DNA of 64,000 bases from Lachnospiraceae bacterium MD335 (lineage in GTDB: Bacteria; Bacillota; Clostridia; Lachnospirales; Lachnospiraceae): NCBI GenBank assembly GCA_000403335.2, contig KE159631.1, positions 149,110 through 213,109 of the forward strand, in the 5' to 3' direction. Position 1 is the stretch's first letter; each line of letters begins with the position of its first letter. Below, piece by piece: positions 34,099 to 44,500 of this stretch. The position numbers and the translations under genes are program-made. The notes below the pieces were generated by a model. The model had not been told where the DNA came from. It did not search any database and was given only the letters and a program-made list of their open reading frames with translations.

Positions 34099-36474
34099 AT
34101 GAAACCGTTATTATTCCATTTGAACCAAAAGACCGTGCTGCTGACGGGCATCATAATCCTTGCGCTGCTTCTTGCCGCCTGCAGCACACAGCCGCCCGCA
34201 TTGCAGGAAACGGCACAAAGCACGGTCGCGTCAGCCGAGGCTGTTTCGAACGCTGACGAGCTGCATACCGATAGTGGTCAGGAAGCGCAGACTGCGGAAG
34301 ACAAAGCCGAACCGGAATTGTCGGCGTCATTTGCGGCGATAGAGCGGCTTGACACAAAACTTGTCATAGAGACAGATGCAGTGTGTTACGGCAATCTTCG
34401 TATTACGCTACCCAACGGTGTCACCGCACAGCAGCAGGAGATGGCTGGCAGCGCAGCCGTGATAGACCTCATAGGAGCGGAAAAAATTGGGGAGGGGGAG
34501 GGATATGGCAATAGCGGACCGTTTCCGCCGCGCATATGGCTTACAAATTACCATGCGGAATACGGCAATATCATGGAGCTTTTCAGTGCATTGCTGGATT
34601 TGCTGCCCGACACTGTTCTTAGCGAGCGATATGCATGGGGAAAGGAACGCTGTTACCTGCTCAGCTATGAAAAGCCCGATATCAATGGTTACATACTGAT
34701 ATATGGGAACGATGTCTATCTTGTGGAAGAGCTTTCGGAAGAAAGTGATTATAGTTTTGGAGGGCTGCTTGATGACAAGGCAGTCCGGGGGGGAAACGGC
34801 ATCTGCGATTTTGGCGCCAGGTATCGCAATGCGGATAAACTATACAGCAAAATCAATGTGCAGGACGATATGTCCTTTTTGGTAAGCCAAGACATAATCA
34901 GAGACAGGATGCGGGTAATTCTGTTGTTTGAGGACGGGTATTTTACTTCTCTGTATCAAAATATTGCATATGGGGAATGGAACGACGCTCCTGCATTTGA
35001 GGACTGCAATTTTGACGGCTGTCCTGATATGGCAATATCGGAAACAAAGATTTACCTTTGGAATGCAGACAAAAAAGTGTATGAGGCAGCGCAGATACCG
35101 GAGGAGTTTTCGGTGCATTCATGGAATGCAGAATACTATCCGCAGGCACAGAGCATATGGACTTATAATGTCGAATATGCAAAGGATGCTGAAGGGAAAT
35201 CGTCCGCGGATGCGTTTGACCAAACGGAGAAGATTTGGAAATGGGAAGGGACTGCGTTGGTGAAAAAGCGTGAATGTGCGGCAAACGTGCGCGAGGACAG
35301 CGTGCGGATATGCGCTTATGAGGACAGCGCTGAGCATGTGCTGTTTGATGAAACTTTCACAATCGAGGAGTGGAAACAAAACAGTTTAAGCGTGCAAAAG
35401 CGGTATCAGCAGTTCTACGCCGGAATGCTTCCCGAAGAAAACGACGGAAACCTCCACAAAATCGACGAGAATCAAAGAGAAAATGAAGCCATACCACAGG
35501 CGCTGTTAGACGTTATTACAAAATCCATACTTGACGGCACGGAATTGGAAACGTTAAAGGGACTGATGAATGACAAAGAATTAACAAAAGAGGAGGTCCT
35601 CGCGCTTGCCAAAGACAACATAGCACTGCGCAGTGATGTGATACGGGCGGACAGATTAGGGCACTACATTATGGTAATGGCAGACGGGGATAATGACGGT
35701 ATTTTGGATCTTGTCGCAGAGGAATATTTTGGCGGCTCGGCAGGCTTTACGGAGTATGTTTTCTATAAGGGACAGGAAGATGGTACCTATCAGAAGACAA
35801 GCAGCTATGACGCCGTAGAAGAAGAGTTTGGCATGATTTCCTATGAGGGGAAAAATTACCTGTGCCGCACACGGTACGATTATAGCAAAAAGATATATAA
35901 CGGTATCAGTTTGGCGTGTTATGTGGACGGGGTGCAGGTGGAATCGGCAGACTTGATGCTTTTCCCCGAACAATATGATACAAAGCTTGCCGAACGCGCA
36001 AAGGAGGATTACAGGGCGCTTGCGCAGGACATCCTGCAAAACAGCCTTTTCTTTAAGAAACAAATTGACGCGCATGAAGCGATTGTCGGAAGCTGTGAGG
36101 AGCTGTCGCCTTTGGAGGAAGATCACCAATACCAGTGCGACTTGGACAATGACAAGGTGATGGAGCATTATTGTAAATCCATTTGGGAGCCTAGCAACAT
36201 GGGAACACATGAAAGCCTGATTTTATATGGTGATGGGGAAGGAATTGAGCATGTGCAGAATGCAATAAAGGCTTTGAGAGGGCAACCGATAATGATGTGG
36301 GTTGAACCGTTTGCAGAAGAAAATGTTGTCAATGTCATTTCTTTGACAGGGCTGCATGACTTTGAGGTAACTGGATTGCTGCTGCATGGCGCAGATTTTA
36401 AAACCATGTACCGGATTACCGCAGAAGTGACATATGGTGTTAAATGTGAAATCGGCACTCAGATGAATGAATAA
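34099..36474 (+). CDS. Lipoprotein with EF-hand-like repeats (paralogue 2)
   Basis: A 791-residue lipoprotein. The signal ends in the lipobox LAAC (Cys28), followed by a Ser/Glu-rich linker. The body aligns with the preceding gene: SGPFPPRIWLTNYHAEYGN, DCNFDGCPDMAIS, ADGDNDGILDLVAEEYFGGSAGFTEYVFYKGQEDG and CDLDNDKVMEHY occur in the same order, giving three calcium-binding-like loops. It starts 39 bp after paralogue 1 with GAAGGGAG about 13 nt before the ATG, so the two are one operon and a tandem duplication. It is probably on the outer face of the membrane. Function is unknown. Confidence 0.78.
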   Translation: MKPLLFHLNQKTVLLTGIIILALLLAACSTQPPALQETAQSTVASAEAVSNADELHTDSGQEAQTAEDKAEPELSASFAAIERLDTKLVIETDAVCYGNLRITLPNGVTAQQQEMAGSAAVIDLIGAEKIGEGEGYGNSGPFPPRIWLTNYHAEYGNIMELFSALLDLLPDTVLSERYAWGKERCYLLSYEKPDINGYILIYGNDVYLVEELSEESDYSFGGLLDDKAVRGGNGICDFGARYRNADKLYSKINVQDDMSFLVSQDIIRDRMRVILLFEDGYFTSLYQNIAYGEWNDAPAFEDCNFDGCPDMAISETKIYLWNADKKVYEAAQIPEEFSVHSWNAEYYPQAQSIWTYNVEYAKDAEGKSSADAFDQTEKIWKWEGTALVKKRECAANVREDSVRICAYEDSAEHVLFDETFTIEEWKQNSLSVQKRYQQFYAGMLPEENDGNLHKIDENQRENEAIPQALLDVITKSILDGTELETLKGLMNDKELTKEEVLALAKDNIALRSDVIRADRLGHYIMVMADGDNDGILDLVAEEYFGGSAGFTEYVFYKGQEDGTYQKTSSYDAVEEEFGMISYEGKNYLCRTRYDYSKKIYNGISLACYVDGVQVESADLMLFPEQYDTKLAERAKEDYRALAQDILQNSLFFKKQIDAHEAIVGSCEELSPLEEDHQYQCDLDNDKVMEHYCKSIWEPSNMGTHESLILYGDGEGIEHVQNAIKALRGQPIMMWVEPFAEENVVNVISLTGLHDFEVTGLLLHGADFKTMYRITAEVTYGVKCEIGTQMNE

Positions 36475-36583
36475 TACATATGTCAGCGAATCATAAGCCG
36501 CTTTATTGAATAAAAATTTCTCGGTTTAGCTTGGAAACTTTCATGGAAATTCACGATAAAGTATGATAAAATAATGCTGTTTG

Positions 36584-36789
36584 GCAGGACATTTATCAAC
36601 TGATTTTTTAGGATTTAAGGATGTTATATAATGTTTGAGAAAATTGTTCAGACAGGTATTTGCACTTTGCTGCAAATACCGTGCGAAAGTGTAGTGGCTT
36701 TTGGCAAAAATCCATCGCCAAAGGCGATTGTGAATGGATTTTTGCCCGCAGCAGTGAGCATAGCGGAGCTGTTGCAATTTGAGAGTTTA
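36584..36789 (+). repeat. 206-bp direct repeat, right copy (contains a Family I structured repeat)
   Basis: Right copy of the repeat at 30813-31018, same length without gaps. It starts with the last 55 bp of a DUF58-like gene end (with its stop region altered), then hairpin A GGTATTTGCA / TGCAAATACC (loop changed), hairpin B and the third stem. The VWA gene frame begins within it. Confidence 0.88.
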
Positions 36790-39700
36790 ATGCCGTTGGC
36801 GTTTTTGGCAGCGGTTCCAATCATTATTTTGTTGTATTTGCTAAAGCCAAAGGGCGTGGATTACCGGATTTCTTCGAATTTACTTTGGAAAAAGCTGCTC
36901 AAAAACGAGCAGTCGCGGACGTTTTTCGAGAAATTTGTCCACAACATTTTAATGTACTTACAGATTTTGATAATTATACTGCTTGTGATTGCCCTGATGT
37001 CGCCGTTTATCCGCGTGGACAACCGCGGTGGGGGCAGGAAAATCCTGTTGGTCGATACAAGCGCAAGTATGCAGCATGTCGGACATTACGGCGATAGCCG
37101 GGGAAAGAGCCGCCTTACAGAAGCAATAGAACTGATGTGCGATGCGGTGCAGACGGCGCAGGACACACAATTTTGCGTTGTGACGGCGGATGCAGTTGGC
37201 GTAAAGCTTTTGGCGGTGGACATGACAGATACGGAGAGCCTGATACAGACGCTGAAAAGCTTGGAGTGCAGTGACGGCGGAGGCAATCTTGCGCAGGCGC
37301 AGGGGATTTTGGATACGCTTGTGGGGGATACGGCGGAAAACGCGGCGGATTTGCTTGTTTTTACGGACGGCAGCGGCGCGGCGGCGTTTGAGGAGCTGCG
37401 CGGCGCCGAAAAGGAGCTTTATGTCGTGGGTGACGCTGCTTCCAATGTGGCAAACGAGTACACCGTGTATACAGAGCGGGAGGACGGAACGTATGACGTG
37501 ATTGTGAGCGTGGCGAATTACAGCGATGCGGAAGCATCGTTTGACGTTGGTTTGTATGACGGTGAAGACGCGCTGATTGCGCTGAAACAGATGCGTCTTG
37601 CGCCGTCGGAGAACGCGTCGTGCCTGTTTGAGGCTGCGGACTGGCGGGGTAAGACGCTTACGTCCCGTCTTGACAATATTTCGTTTGACGGTGCGGCGGG
37701 CGACAGCCTTGCGGCGGACAATGTTTCACGGGCAGTTAAGAGCCGTCAGAATAAAATACGCGGACTGCTTGTCGGAAACGGCAACACATTTTTGGAAAAG
37801 GCATACGTTGCAGTGACGGGTGATACGATTACGAAATCCCAAACCGACGGTGCGGCGGACGGCGTGCAGGATACGGGCATTTCCAAGCGCACGCCGCTCA
37901 AGGAAATGGGTTACAATGTGGTGATTTACGACGCAGGACAGACGCCGCAGAACAGTGAGGGCAATCGTCTGATTTTTGGCGACGGCGGTGCCAAACCTGT
38001 CGAAACGCTTGAAAACGTGGTGCTTGACATGACGGACTGCGATTTGACAGCGGGGCTTTCAGGCTTTACGGTTGGCGTAAACAAGGCATACTGCTTTGCG
38101 CTGCCCGAGGGGGCGCAGAGCTTTTTGACATACGACGGAAAGTGTGTCGGCTATTATGGCGAGCGGGACGGACACAAGGAGGTGGTTGTCGGCTTTGACA
38201 TTCGGGAGTCTGATTTTCCGCTGCGGGCGGAGTTTCCGATTTTTCTTGCAAATGCCATGATTTATCTCTCCGACACGTCTTGGTTGGCAACAAATGTTTA
38301 TTATGCGGGCGAGGAAATTGCATTGCAGCCTTGGGCGGAATTGGACAGGACGCAGTTTGAAAGCCGTCCGGCTAAGGCGGGGCTGTATTCACTTGGAAAC
38401 GAGGAATATCGGGAGTCTTATGTCGTGCGTTTTCAGACGGCGACGGAGTCCGACGGCAGAGTGACGGCGGAGTCGGTCGGCGGTTCGGGGGAGGCGCGCC
38501 TGCAAAAGGTGAAGCAGACGCTGCGCAATGTGTTTTTACTGCTTGCCCTGCTGCTTTTGGTCGTGGAGTGGATTGTCTATGTGCGCCAAATGTGTTACCG
38601 CGGGAAGTTCTACCTTGTGGTGCGCGGTGCGGTGCTTTTGTGCGTGTTGCTTGCGCTGCTTGGCATTACGCTGAAAAAGGGCAGTTCTCAGACGGCGACG
38701 GTGTTTGTCGTGGATTTGTCGAACAGCAATGCGGAGCATTTGGAGCGCATGGAGCAGTATTTGCAGGAAACGGTCGGCAAAATGCCTTCGGGGAATGTTT
38801 ACGGGATTGTGACCTTTGGAAAAGATACACTGGTGGAGCAGTTTTTGACGGACGGGACGCATTACGGGGGGCTGATGACGCTGCCCGAGAAGGCGGCGAC
38901 GAACTTCGAGGACGCTGTTTCCAAGGCGCTTACACTGTTATCAGGCGATTACAGAAAACGCCTTGTGGTGCTGACGGACGGTAAAGAAACGCGGGGCGAC
39001 ATTCAAAATATGGCACAGGCATTGACGGCGAGTCAGGCGGAGTTTCTGACACTGCTTTACGAGAACGAGGAAACGCCGGATGCTTATATTGATAATGTTA
39101 TGCTTCCGTCGTATCTGCACCCGAATGACAAGTATTCGATTACGGTGCTTGTGGAGAGCAATTACGATACGGACGCGGTGATTGCGCTGTACAACGGAAG
39201 CAGTCAGACGGCGGCGAACAGCGTGCACTTAAACAAAGGGAGCAACCGCTTTGCATTCAGCGCGCAGGTTGACACGGGCACACAAAGCGGCGCAATGGAA
39301 AATCTGCGCGTGCAGGTTCAGGCACAGGGGGATACCTGCGCTGAAAATGACACGTTCAGCGCGTACTCCGTCGTGGAGGCGGTGCCGAAAATCCTTGTGA
39401 TTTCGGGACGTGATACGAGCGTTTCGGGCTTTGCGTCCGTATTGGGCGCGGCAGGCTGCGATTACAGCGTTGTTTCAGCGTTGAATGCGCCGGACAGTAT
39501 CAATGCCATGCTCGATTACAAGTCGATTATTTTGGTGGACACATATATTGACGATTTGCCGACCGGATTTTTGGAAAATTTGGAGACATATGTGAAGGAT
39601 TACGGATGCGGTTTTATCTGCTGCGGCGGTGAGGACAGCTTTGCGCTTGGCGGTTATCGGGATACGGCGCTGGAAACGGTGCTGCCCGTGGACATGCAGC

Positions 39701-41316
39701 TGCGCAGCGTGAATGAAGTGCCGTCAATGGCGATGGTGATGGTGATTGACCATTCGGGCAGTATGAGCGGTGCGCTGGATGGTTCGGGTATCACGAATTT
39801 GGACATTGCAATCCGGGCGGCGACGGTGGCGGCGGACAATCTGCGCGATACGGATTATGTCGGAGTACTGACGTTCGACGACAAATATACATGGCAGGTG
39901 GAATTGCAGACGGCGGAAGATAAAACGGCGGTCAAAGACGCGATTAAGCAGATTAAAGAGGGCGGCGGAACGACGATTAAGCCTGCGCTTTTGGAGGCAT
40001 GCAAGGCGCTTGAGGACTGTGACGCGTCCGTGAAGCATGTGGTGCTTTTGACGGACGGCATGGGAGAAACAGGCAATTATACAGATGTGATCAGCGATTA
40101 TACGGCAAACGGCATTACGCTTTCGACGGTGGCGGTCGGGACGGGTTCCGACACAAAGCTTTTGAAAAGGCTGGCGGACAACTGCGGCGGCAGATATTAT
40201 TATTCGGATATTTCGAGCGATATTCCAAAGATTTTCGCACAGGAGGTTTTTTTGGGCGGTGACAGCTATATCCAAAACGGCGATTTCCCGCTTGCGGTTC
40301 GGGGCGGTCATGAGCTGACGCACGGTCTGTTTGCTGACGGGTGGCCTTCGCTTTACGGGTATGTTGCCGCGACACCGAAGACGGCGTCGAATCCGGTGAT
40401 TGTCTCTGCGGATAAGGAAGACCCGATTTTGACGGTATGGCAGTACGGGCTTGGCAGGACTGCCGCCTGGAACAGCGATGTCACGGGCGAGTGGAGCGGC
40501 GCGTTTTCGGGGAAGGACGATTATGTGCAGCTTTGGAAACGCATTGTGGACTATTCAACGGGAAATGCCGATATGGGCGAGGACAGCGTAAACGTGGTGA
40601 CGGCTGGCGAGCAGACCGAGGTCGTTTATCAGACGGGCGATTACGGCAGCGGGACAGAGATTCTTGTGACGATGATTGCCCCCGACGGGGAGAGCAGCGA
40701 GGCGAAGCTGCATGCGACGGCGCCGGGGAAATATACGGCGCAGCTTCCTACGTCTCAGACGGGATTGTATCATTTTAATATCCGGCGTACGGAGGGCGGC
40801 GAAATTCAGAGCTATATGACGACCGCGGCGGCAGTGCAGTTCTCAGACGAATATAAGTTCGATGTGAGCGCGGCGCCGTATCTGAGATTTGCCGAGCAGT
40901 ACGGGAAGGTGATTACGGAGCAGGAGAATGTCTGGACGCGCATTACGGCGGGGGCAAAGGAGCGTTATCCGCTGACGAACTGGCTGACAGCGTTTGCGAT
41001 TTGCCTGTTTTTGGCGGATGTTGCGATGCGGCGGTTTCAGTATGTGCCAAAGTTTGGCGGCGTGACGGGGAAATGGAAGAAGAATGCGGCGGCTGGTGCT
41101 GATGCGGGGGCGTCCGGAGAAATGAAGCAGGCGCAACCGGCAGTGCAGCCAGGACAGTTAGAGCAGAGTGCGGAAACTGAAACAAAGAAGGAGTCTGACC
41201 CCGCCCCCCAAAAGGTTAAAAAGCAGAAACGGGAAAAAAAGGCGAAGCAGTCGGAGCAGGTGCTGGATACTTCGCAGTTGTTGAAGAAGAAGGATGAGCG
41301 GAATGGGGAAGGCTGA
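36631..41316 (+). CDS. Giant BatA/VWA-domain membrane protein
   Basis: 1561 residues from the first ATG. Residues 1-46 are coded by the structured repeat and are unlikely to be ancestral. Then comes a BatA-like start (FESLMPLAFLAAVPIIILLYLLKPKG, about 50-75), a second helix (107-125) and a first VWA fold with LLVDTSASM (139-147). Further helices lie at about 632-682, followed by a second VWA-like region (ATVFVVDLSNSN). Next are a glutamine-amidotransferase-like domain (about 930-1030) and a VWA domain with a complete MIDAS D1040-HSGSMSG. A C-terminal helix (about 1450) and a Lys/Glu-rich tail end the protein. It should work with the MoxR and DUF58 proteins. The start is uncertain: 36631 has only AAGGAT upstream. 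In the left repeat copy the matching codon to residue 47 is ATG (here CTG), hinting that the original start was there. Confidence 0.85.
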   Translation: MFEKIVQTGICTLLQIPCESVVAFGKNPSPKAIVNGFLPAAVSIAELLQFESLMPLAFLAAVPIIILLYLLKPKGVDYRISSNLLWKKLLKNEQSRTFFEKFVHNILMYLQILIIILLVIALMSPFIRVDNRGGGRKILLVDTSASMQHVGHYGDSRGKSRLTEAIELMCDAVQTAQDTQFCVVTADAVGVKLLAVDMTDTESLIQTLKSLECSDGGGNLAQAQGILDTLVGDTAENAADLLVFTDGSGAAAFEELRGAEKELYVVGDAASNVANEYTVYTEREDGTYDVIVSVANYSDAEASFDVGLYDGEDALIALKQMRLAPSENASCLFEAADWRGKTLTSRLDNISFDGAAGDSLAADNVSRAVKSRQNKIRGLLVGNGNTFLEKAYVAVTGDTITKSQTDGAADGVQDTGISKRTPLKEMGYNVVIYDAGQTPQNSEGNRLIFGDGGAKPVETLENVVLDMTDCDLTAGLSGFTVGVNKAYCFALPEGAQSFLTYDGKCVGYYGERDGHKEVVVGFDIRESDFPLRAEFPIFLANAMIYLSDTSWLATNVYYAGEEIALQPWAELDRTQFESRPAKAGLYSLGNEEYRESYVVRFQTATESDGRVTAESVGGSGEARLQKVKQTLRNVFLLLALLLLVVEWIVYVRQMCYRGKFYLVVRGAVLLCVLLALLGITLKKGSSQTATVFVVDLSNSNAEHLERMEQYLQETVGKMPSGNVYGIVTFGKDTLVEQFLTDGTHYGGLMTLPEKAATNFEDAVSKALTLLSGDYRKRLVVLTDGKETRGDIQNMAQALTASQAEFLTLLYENEETPDAYIDNVMLPSYLHPNDKYSITVLVESNYDTDAVIALYNGSSQTAANSVHLNKGSNRFAFSAQVDTGTQSGAMENLRVQVQAQGDTCAENDTFSAYSVVEAVPKILVISGRDTSVSGFASVLGAAGCDYSVVSALNAPDSINAMLDYKSIILVDTYIDDLPTGFLENLETYVKDYGCGFICCGGEDSFALGGYRDTALETVLPVDMQLRSVNEVPSMAMVMVIDHSGSMSGALDGSGITNLDIAIRAATVAADNLRDTDYVGVLTFDDKYTWQVELQTAEDKTAVKDAIKQIKEGGGTTIKPALLEACKALEDCDASVKHVVLLTDGMGETGNYTDVISDYTANGITLSTVAVGTGSDTKLLKRLADNCGGRYYYSDISSDIPKIFAQEVFLGGDSYIQNGDFPLAVRGGHELTHGLFADGWPSLYGYVAATPKTASNPVIVSADKEDPILTVWQYGLGRTAAWNSDVTGEWSGAFSGKDDYVQLWKRIVDYSTGNADMGEDSVNVVTAGEQTEVVYQTGDYGSGTEILVTMIAPDGESSEAKLHATAPGKYTAQLPTSQTGLYHFNIRRTEGGEIQSYMTTAAAVQFSDEYKFDVSAAPYLRFAEQYGKVITEQENVWTRITAGAKERYPLTNWLTAFAICLFLADVAMRRFQYVPKFGGVTGKWKKNAAAGADAGASGEMKQAQPAVQPGQLEQSAETETKKESDPAPQKVKKQKREKKAKQSEQVLDTSQLLKKKDERNGEG

Positions 41317-41411
41317 TTGGAACATTGAGGAACGCGTATTCCAATGGTGTTGGAATATATAACCGACTGAAAAAACACAATTGGGGCGCGTAAATGAAGA
41401 ATGAGTAATGA

Positions 41412-41441
41412 TTGATAACCACATATATTTTATGCTATAAT
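41412..41441 (+). promoter_or_regulatory. Promoter of the hybrid kinase gene
   Basis: TTGATA (41412-41417), an 18-nt spacer and a perfect TATAAT (41436-41441), about 85 bp before the start. Upstream, a 7-bp inverted repeat ATTCCAA / TTGGAAT at 41338-41356 lacks a T run and is not a clear terminator. Confidence 0.7.
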
Positions 41442-41528
41442 TTCCCTGAAATTGTGTGTGATTCAAATCCGTAACGGGATGACGATGAATATAATAGTAA
41501 GGTACTTATTTTCGAAAAGAGAGGGGGC

Positions 41529-44500
41529 ATGGCGCGTTCTAAGCCAATTGCGCCGAATTTGATGAAACAGCATAAGAAAACATGGCAGCCGATTGTTTAT
41601 GCAACTTTTTTCCTGATTGTTGTACTTGTTTTATTCCACATCTATACTATGATAAATAGAGTGCGAATTCAGGAACAGAACAGAGTTTATGCGGAGGATT
41701 CCGCAAGGCAGACCGTCGGGCGTATTGAGAGTGAATTTGACAACGCGCTTCAGCGCATTCAGAATAATGCTTTTTTGGTGAGTACAGGCGGAAACGGTTC
41801 GAAAATCAATTCGCAGGTATTAAAGCAGCTTGAGGACAATACGACCTTTGATGCGTTTCGTTTTACGGATAAAAACGGTGTCAATCTTGCCTCTGACGGG
41901 GAGACGAACGACAGCTCGGACCGGGATTATTTTATACGTGGAATGCGGGGCGAGAGCGGTTTGGAGGTTGTGGAAGAATCCAGGCATACAGGGAAACCGA
42001 TGATGGTCTTTTATGCGCCTGTATACGAGGGCGAGGAAATTGCCGGAATGTTTTTGGGGTTGTATTTTGCTGAAAATTATCTGCAGGATATGATTTCCGC
42101 CAGTTATTTCGGCGTGCCTGCCGATGTGTTCCTCTGCACGCGTGAGGGAATGATAATCGCAAATTCTGGAAACGGAGCATACGGGGATAATTTGTTTGAC
42201 TCTTTGATGCAGGCAGGTGTCATAGACGGCAAAACTGCGCAAAAGGCGCAAACAGCGTTTACGGATGGCAGTAATGCAGCGCTTTTGTGCAGTAAGGGCT
42301 GTAAAACAGATAATCTCTGTGTGATGCATCTGCCGGGGTATGATTATGTTCTCGTGCAGGCATTCCCTAAAAATGTCACACAGTCAATGGTAGACAGGGC
42401 GAATATTGCGGGTGTCGGACTGGAAATCTGCCTGCTTATCCTGTTTTTGTTTTATGTTGCCGCTTTGGTTATTCATGCAAGGAAACGACGCGTGGAATTG
42501 GAAACGGAGAATAAAACGATAAATGATGTGCTGCGCGGTATGAATATCCTTTTTGCGTCGCGTTATTTTATAGCGGATTTGGATAAAGACCGATATGCTT
42601 ATTTAGCGGGAATCGGACCCTTGAACATCAGTATCCCGATGGAGGGAATATACAGCGAAGCGATTGCATATCATGCCGAAGATATTATTGGAGACGAGGA
42701 AAGAGAGGCATTTCTCCATTTCGGGCAAATTGATATAATAAAGAAAGAGCTTGGCACGAAGGATTCCATCGTTCATGAATGCCATGTATCCCGTCAGGGA
42801 AAAGAAGAGTGGGAACATTTGGTTGCAATCTGTCTTGACCGGAGGGACGGGGAGCCTGTCAGGGTTTTATATGTCCGTCAGAATGTAACGGAGTTAAAAC
42901 AGAAAGAACAACGGGAGCAACGCGAGCGCGCTGTATTAAACCGCAAGGAACGCCAGTACCGCATTGCCATTATGTCCAATTCGTTCAGTGCGTTTGAGTG
43001 TAATCTGACAAAAGACCTGATTGAGCAGGACGTTATCCGCGTTTATAACGGCAAAGAAGTTTCTATGCTGGAACATGCAGGACTGTCTGCACCATGTAAG
43101 GTTTCCGAATGTTTTGAGCGGTGGGCGCAGTTTGTCTTGCCGGAATCATGGGACGATTACGACGCAACCGTTGATGTGGAGATATTAAAAGCCCAGTATG
43201 AACAAGGGAATATGGAAGTCGATGTGGATTATTGGGCAGGCGCCAATAACGGGTCGGCAATGTGTGTCCGTCAGTCCTTTGTGATGACGCGCGATGATGA
43301 GACCGGGGATCTGATTGCGATGGTGGTGTCGCGTGACGTCACGGATCAGGTCAGAAAGCAGCGGGAGCAGACACAGGCGCTGCAGGATGCTTTAATGCAG
43401 GCGCAGCATGCCAATCAGGCGAAGACGACGTTTTTATCCAATATGAGTCACGATATTCGAACGCCCATGAATGCGATTATCGGTTTTGCCACGATTGCGG
43501 CAAGCCATATGGAACGGACGGATCAGGTGCGGGAATGTTTGCAGAAAATTCTTTCCTCAAGCAATCATTTGCTGGGACTGATTAATGATATTTTGGATAT
43601 GAGCCGCATTGAGAGCGGAAAGCTGCAGATTCATAATCAGGAGTGCAATATTTCCGAGTTGATACACAACCTGGTAAACATCATTCAGCCGCAGGTAAAG
43701 TCTAAGCAGTTGGAGATGTTTATTGACACCTTTGATGTTGAAAATGAGGATGTGATTGCGGATCCGCTGAAATTAAATCAGATTTTTATCAACTTGATGG
43801 GCAATGCCGTCAAATATACGCCCGCAGGCGGGACGATAAGTTTCCGGATTGCGCAGCACACAACGCATAAGCAAGGATGGGGCGACTACACTTTTACGGT
43901 CAAGGACAATGGGATTGGCATGTCGCGTGAGTTTGTAGAACATATATTTGAACCGTTTGAACGGGAAACAACCGCGACAAGAAGCGGCATACAGGGCGCG
44001 GGACTTGGTATGGCGATTACGAAGAGCATTATTGATTTGATGGGAGGAGAAATCACTGTCGAAAGCCAACCCGGAAACGGGAGCACGTTCACGGTAAAAC
44101 TTTCGCTCCAACTTCAGAATATTGAAAAAACTGCGGAAGATCTTAAGGAACTTAAAGGGCTGCGCTCCTTGGTGGTGGATGATGATTTAAATGTCTGCGA
44201 CAGCGTGAGCAGGATGTTAAAAAGCATCGGAATGCGCTCGGAGTGGACGACGTCGGGGAAAGAGGCGGCATATCGGGCGAAATCCGCATATGAGGAAGGT
44301 GATCCGTACCATACATATATTATTGACTGGCAGATGCCGGAAATGAGCGGAATTGAAACTGCGCGTAAAATCCGCAGTATGGCGAAAGACGATGCGCCGA
44401 TTATTATTCTTACGGCGTATGACTGGACGGATATTGAAGAGGAGGCAAAGGAGGCAGGCGTTACCACGTTCTGCGCGAAACCGCTGTTTATGTCGGATTT

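Noticed and set aside
41338-41356. Terminator after the VWA gene
   Set aside because: ATTCCAA / TTGGAAT pairs perfectly but no T run follows on either strand, so termination is not supported.
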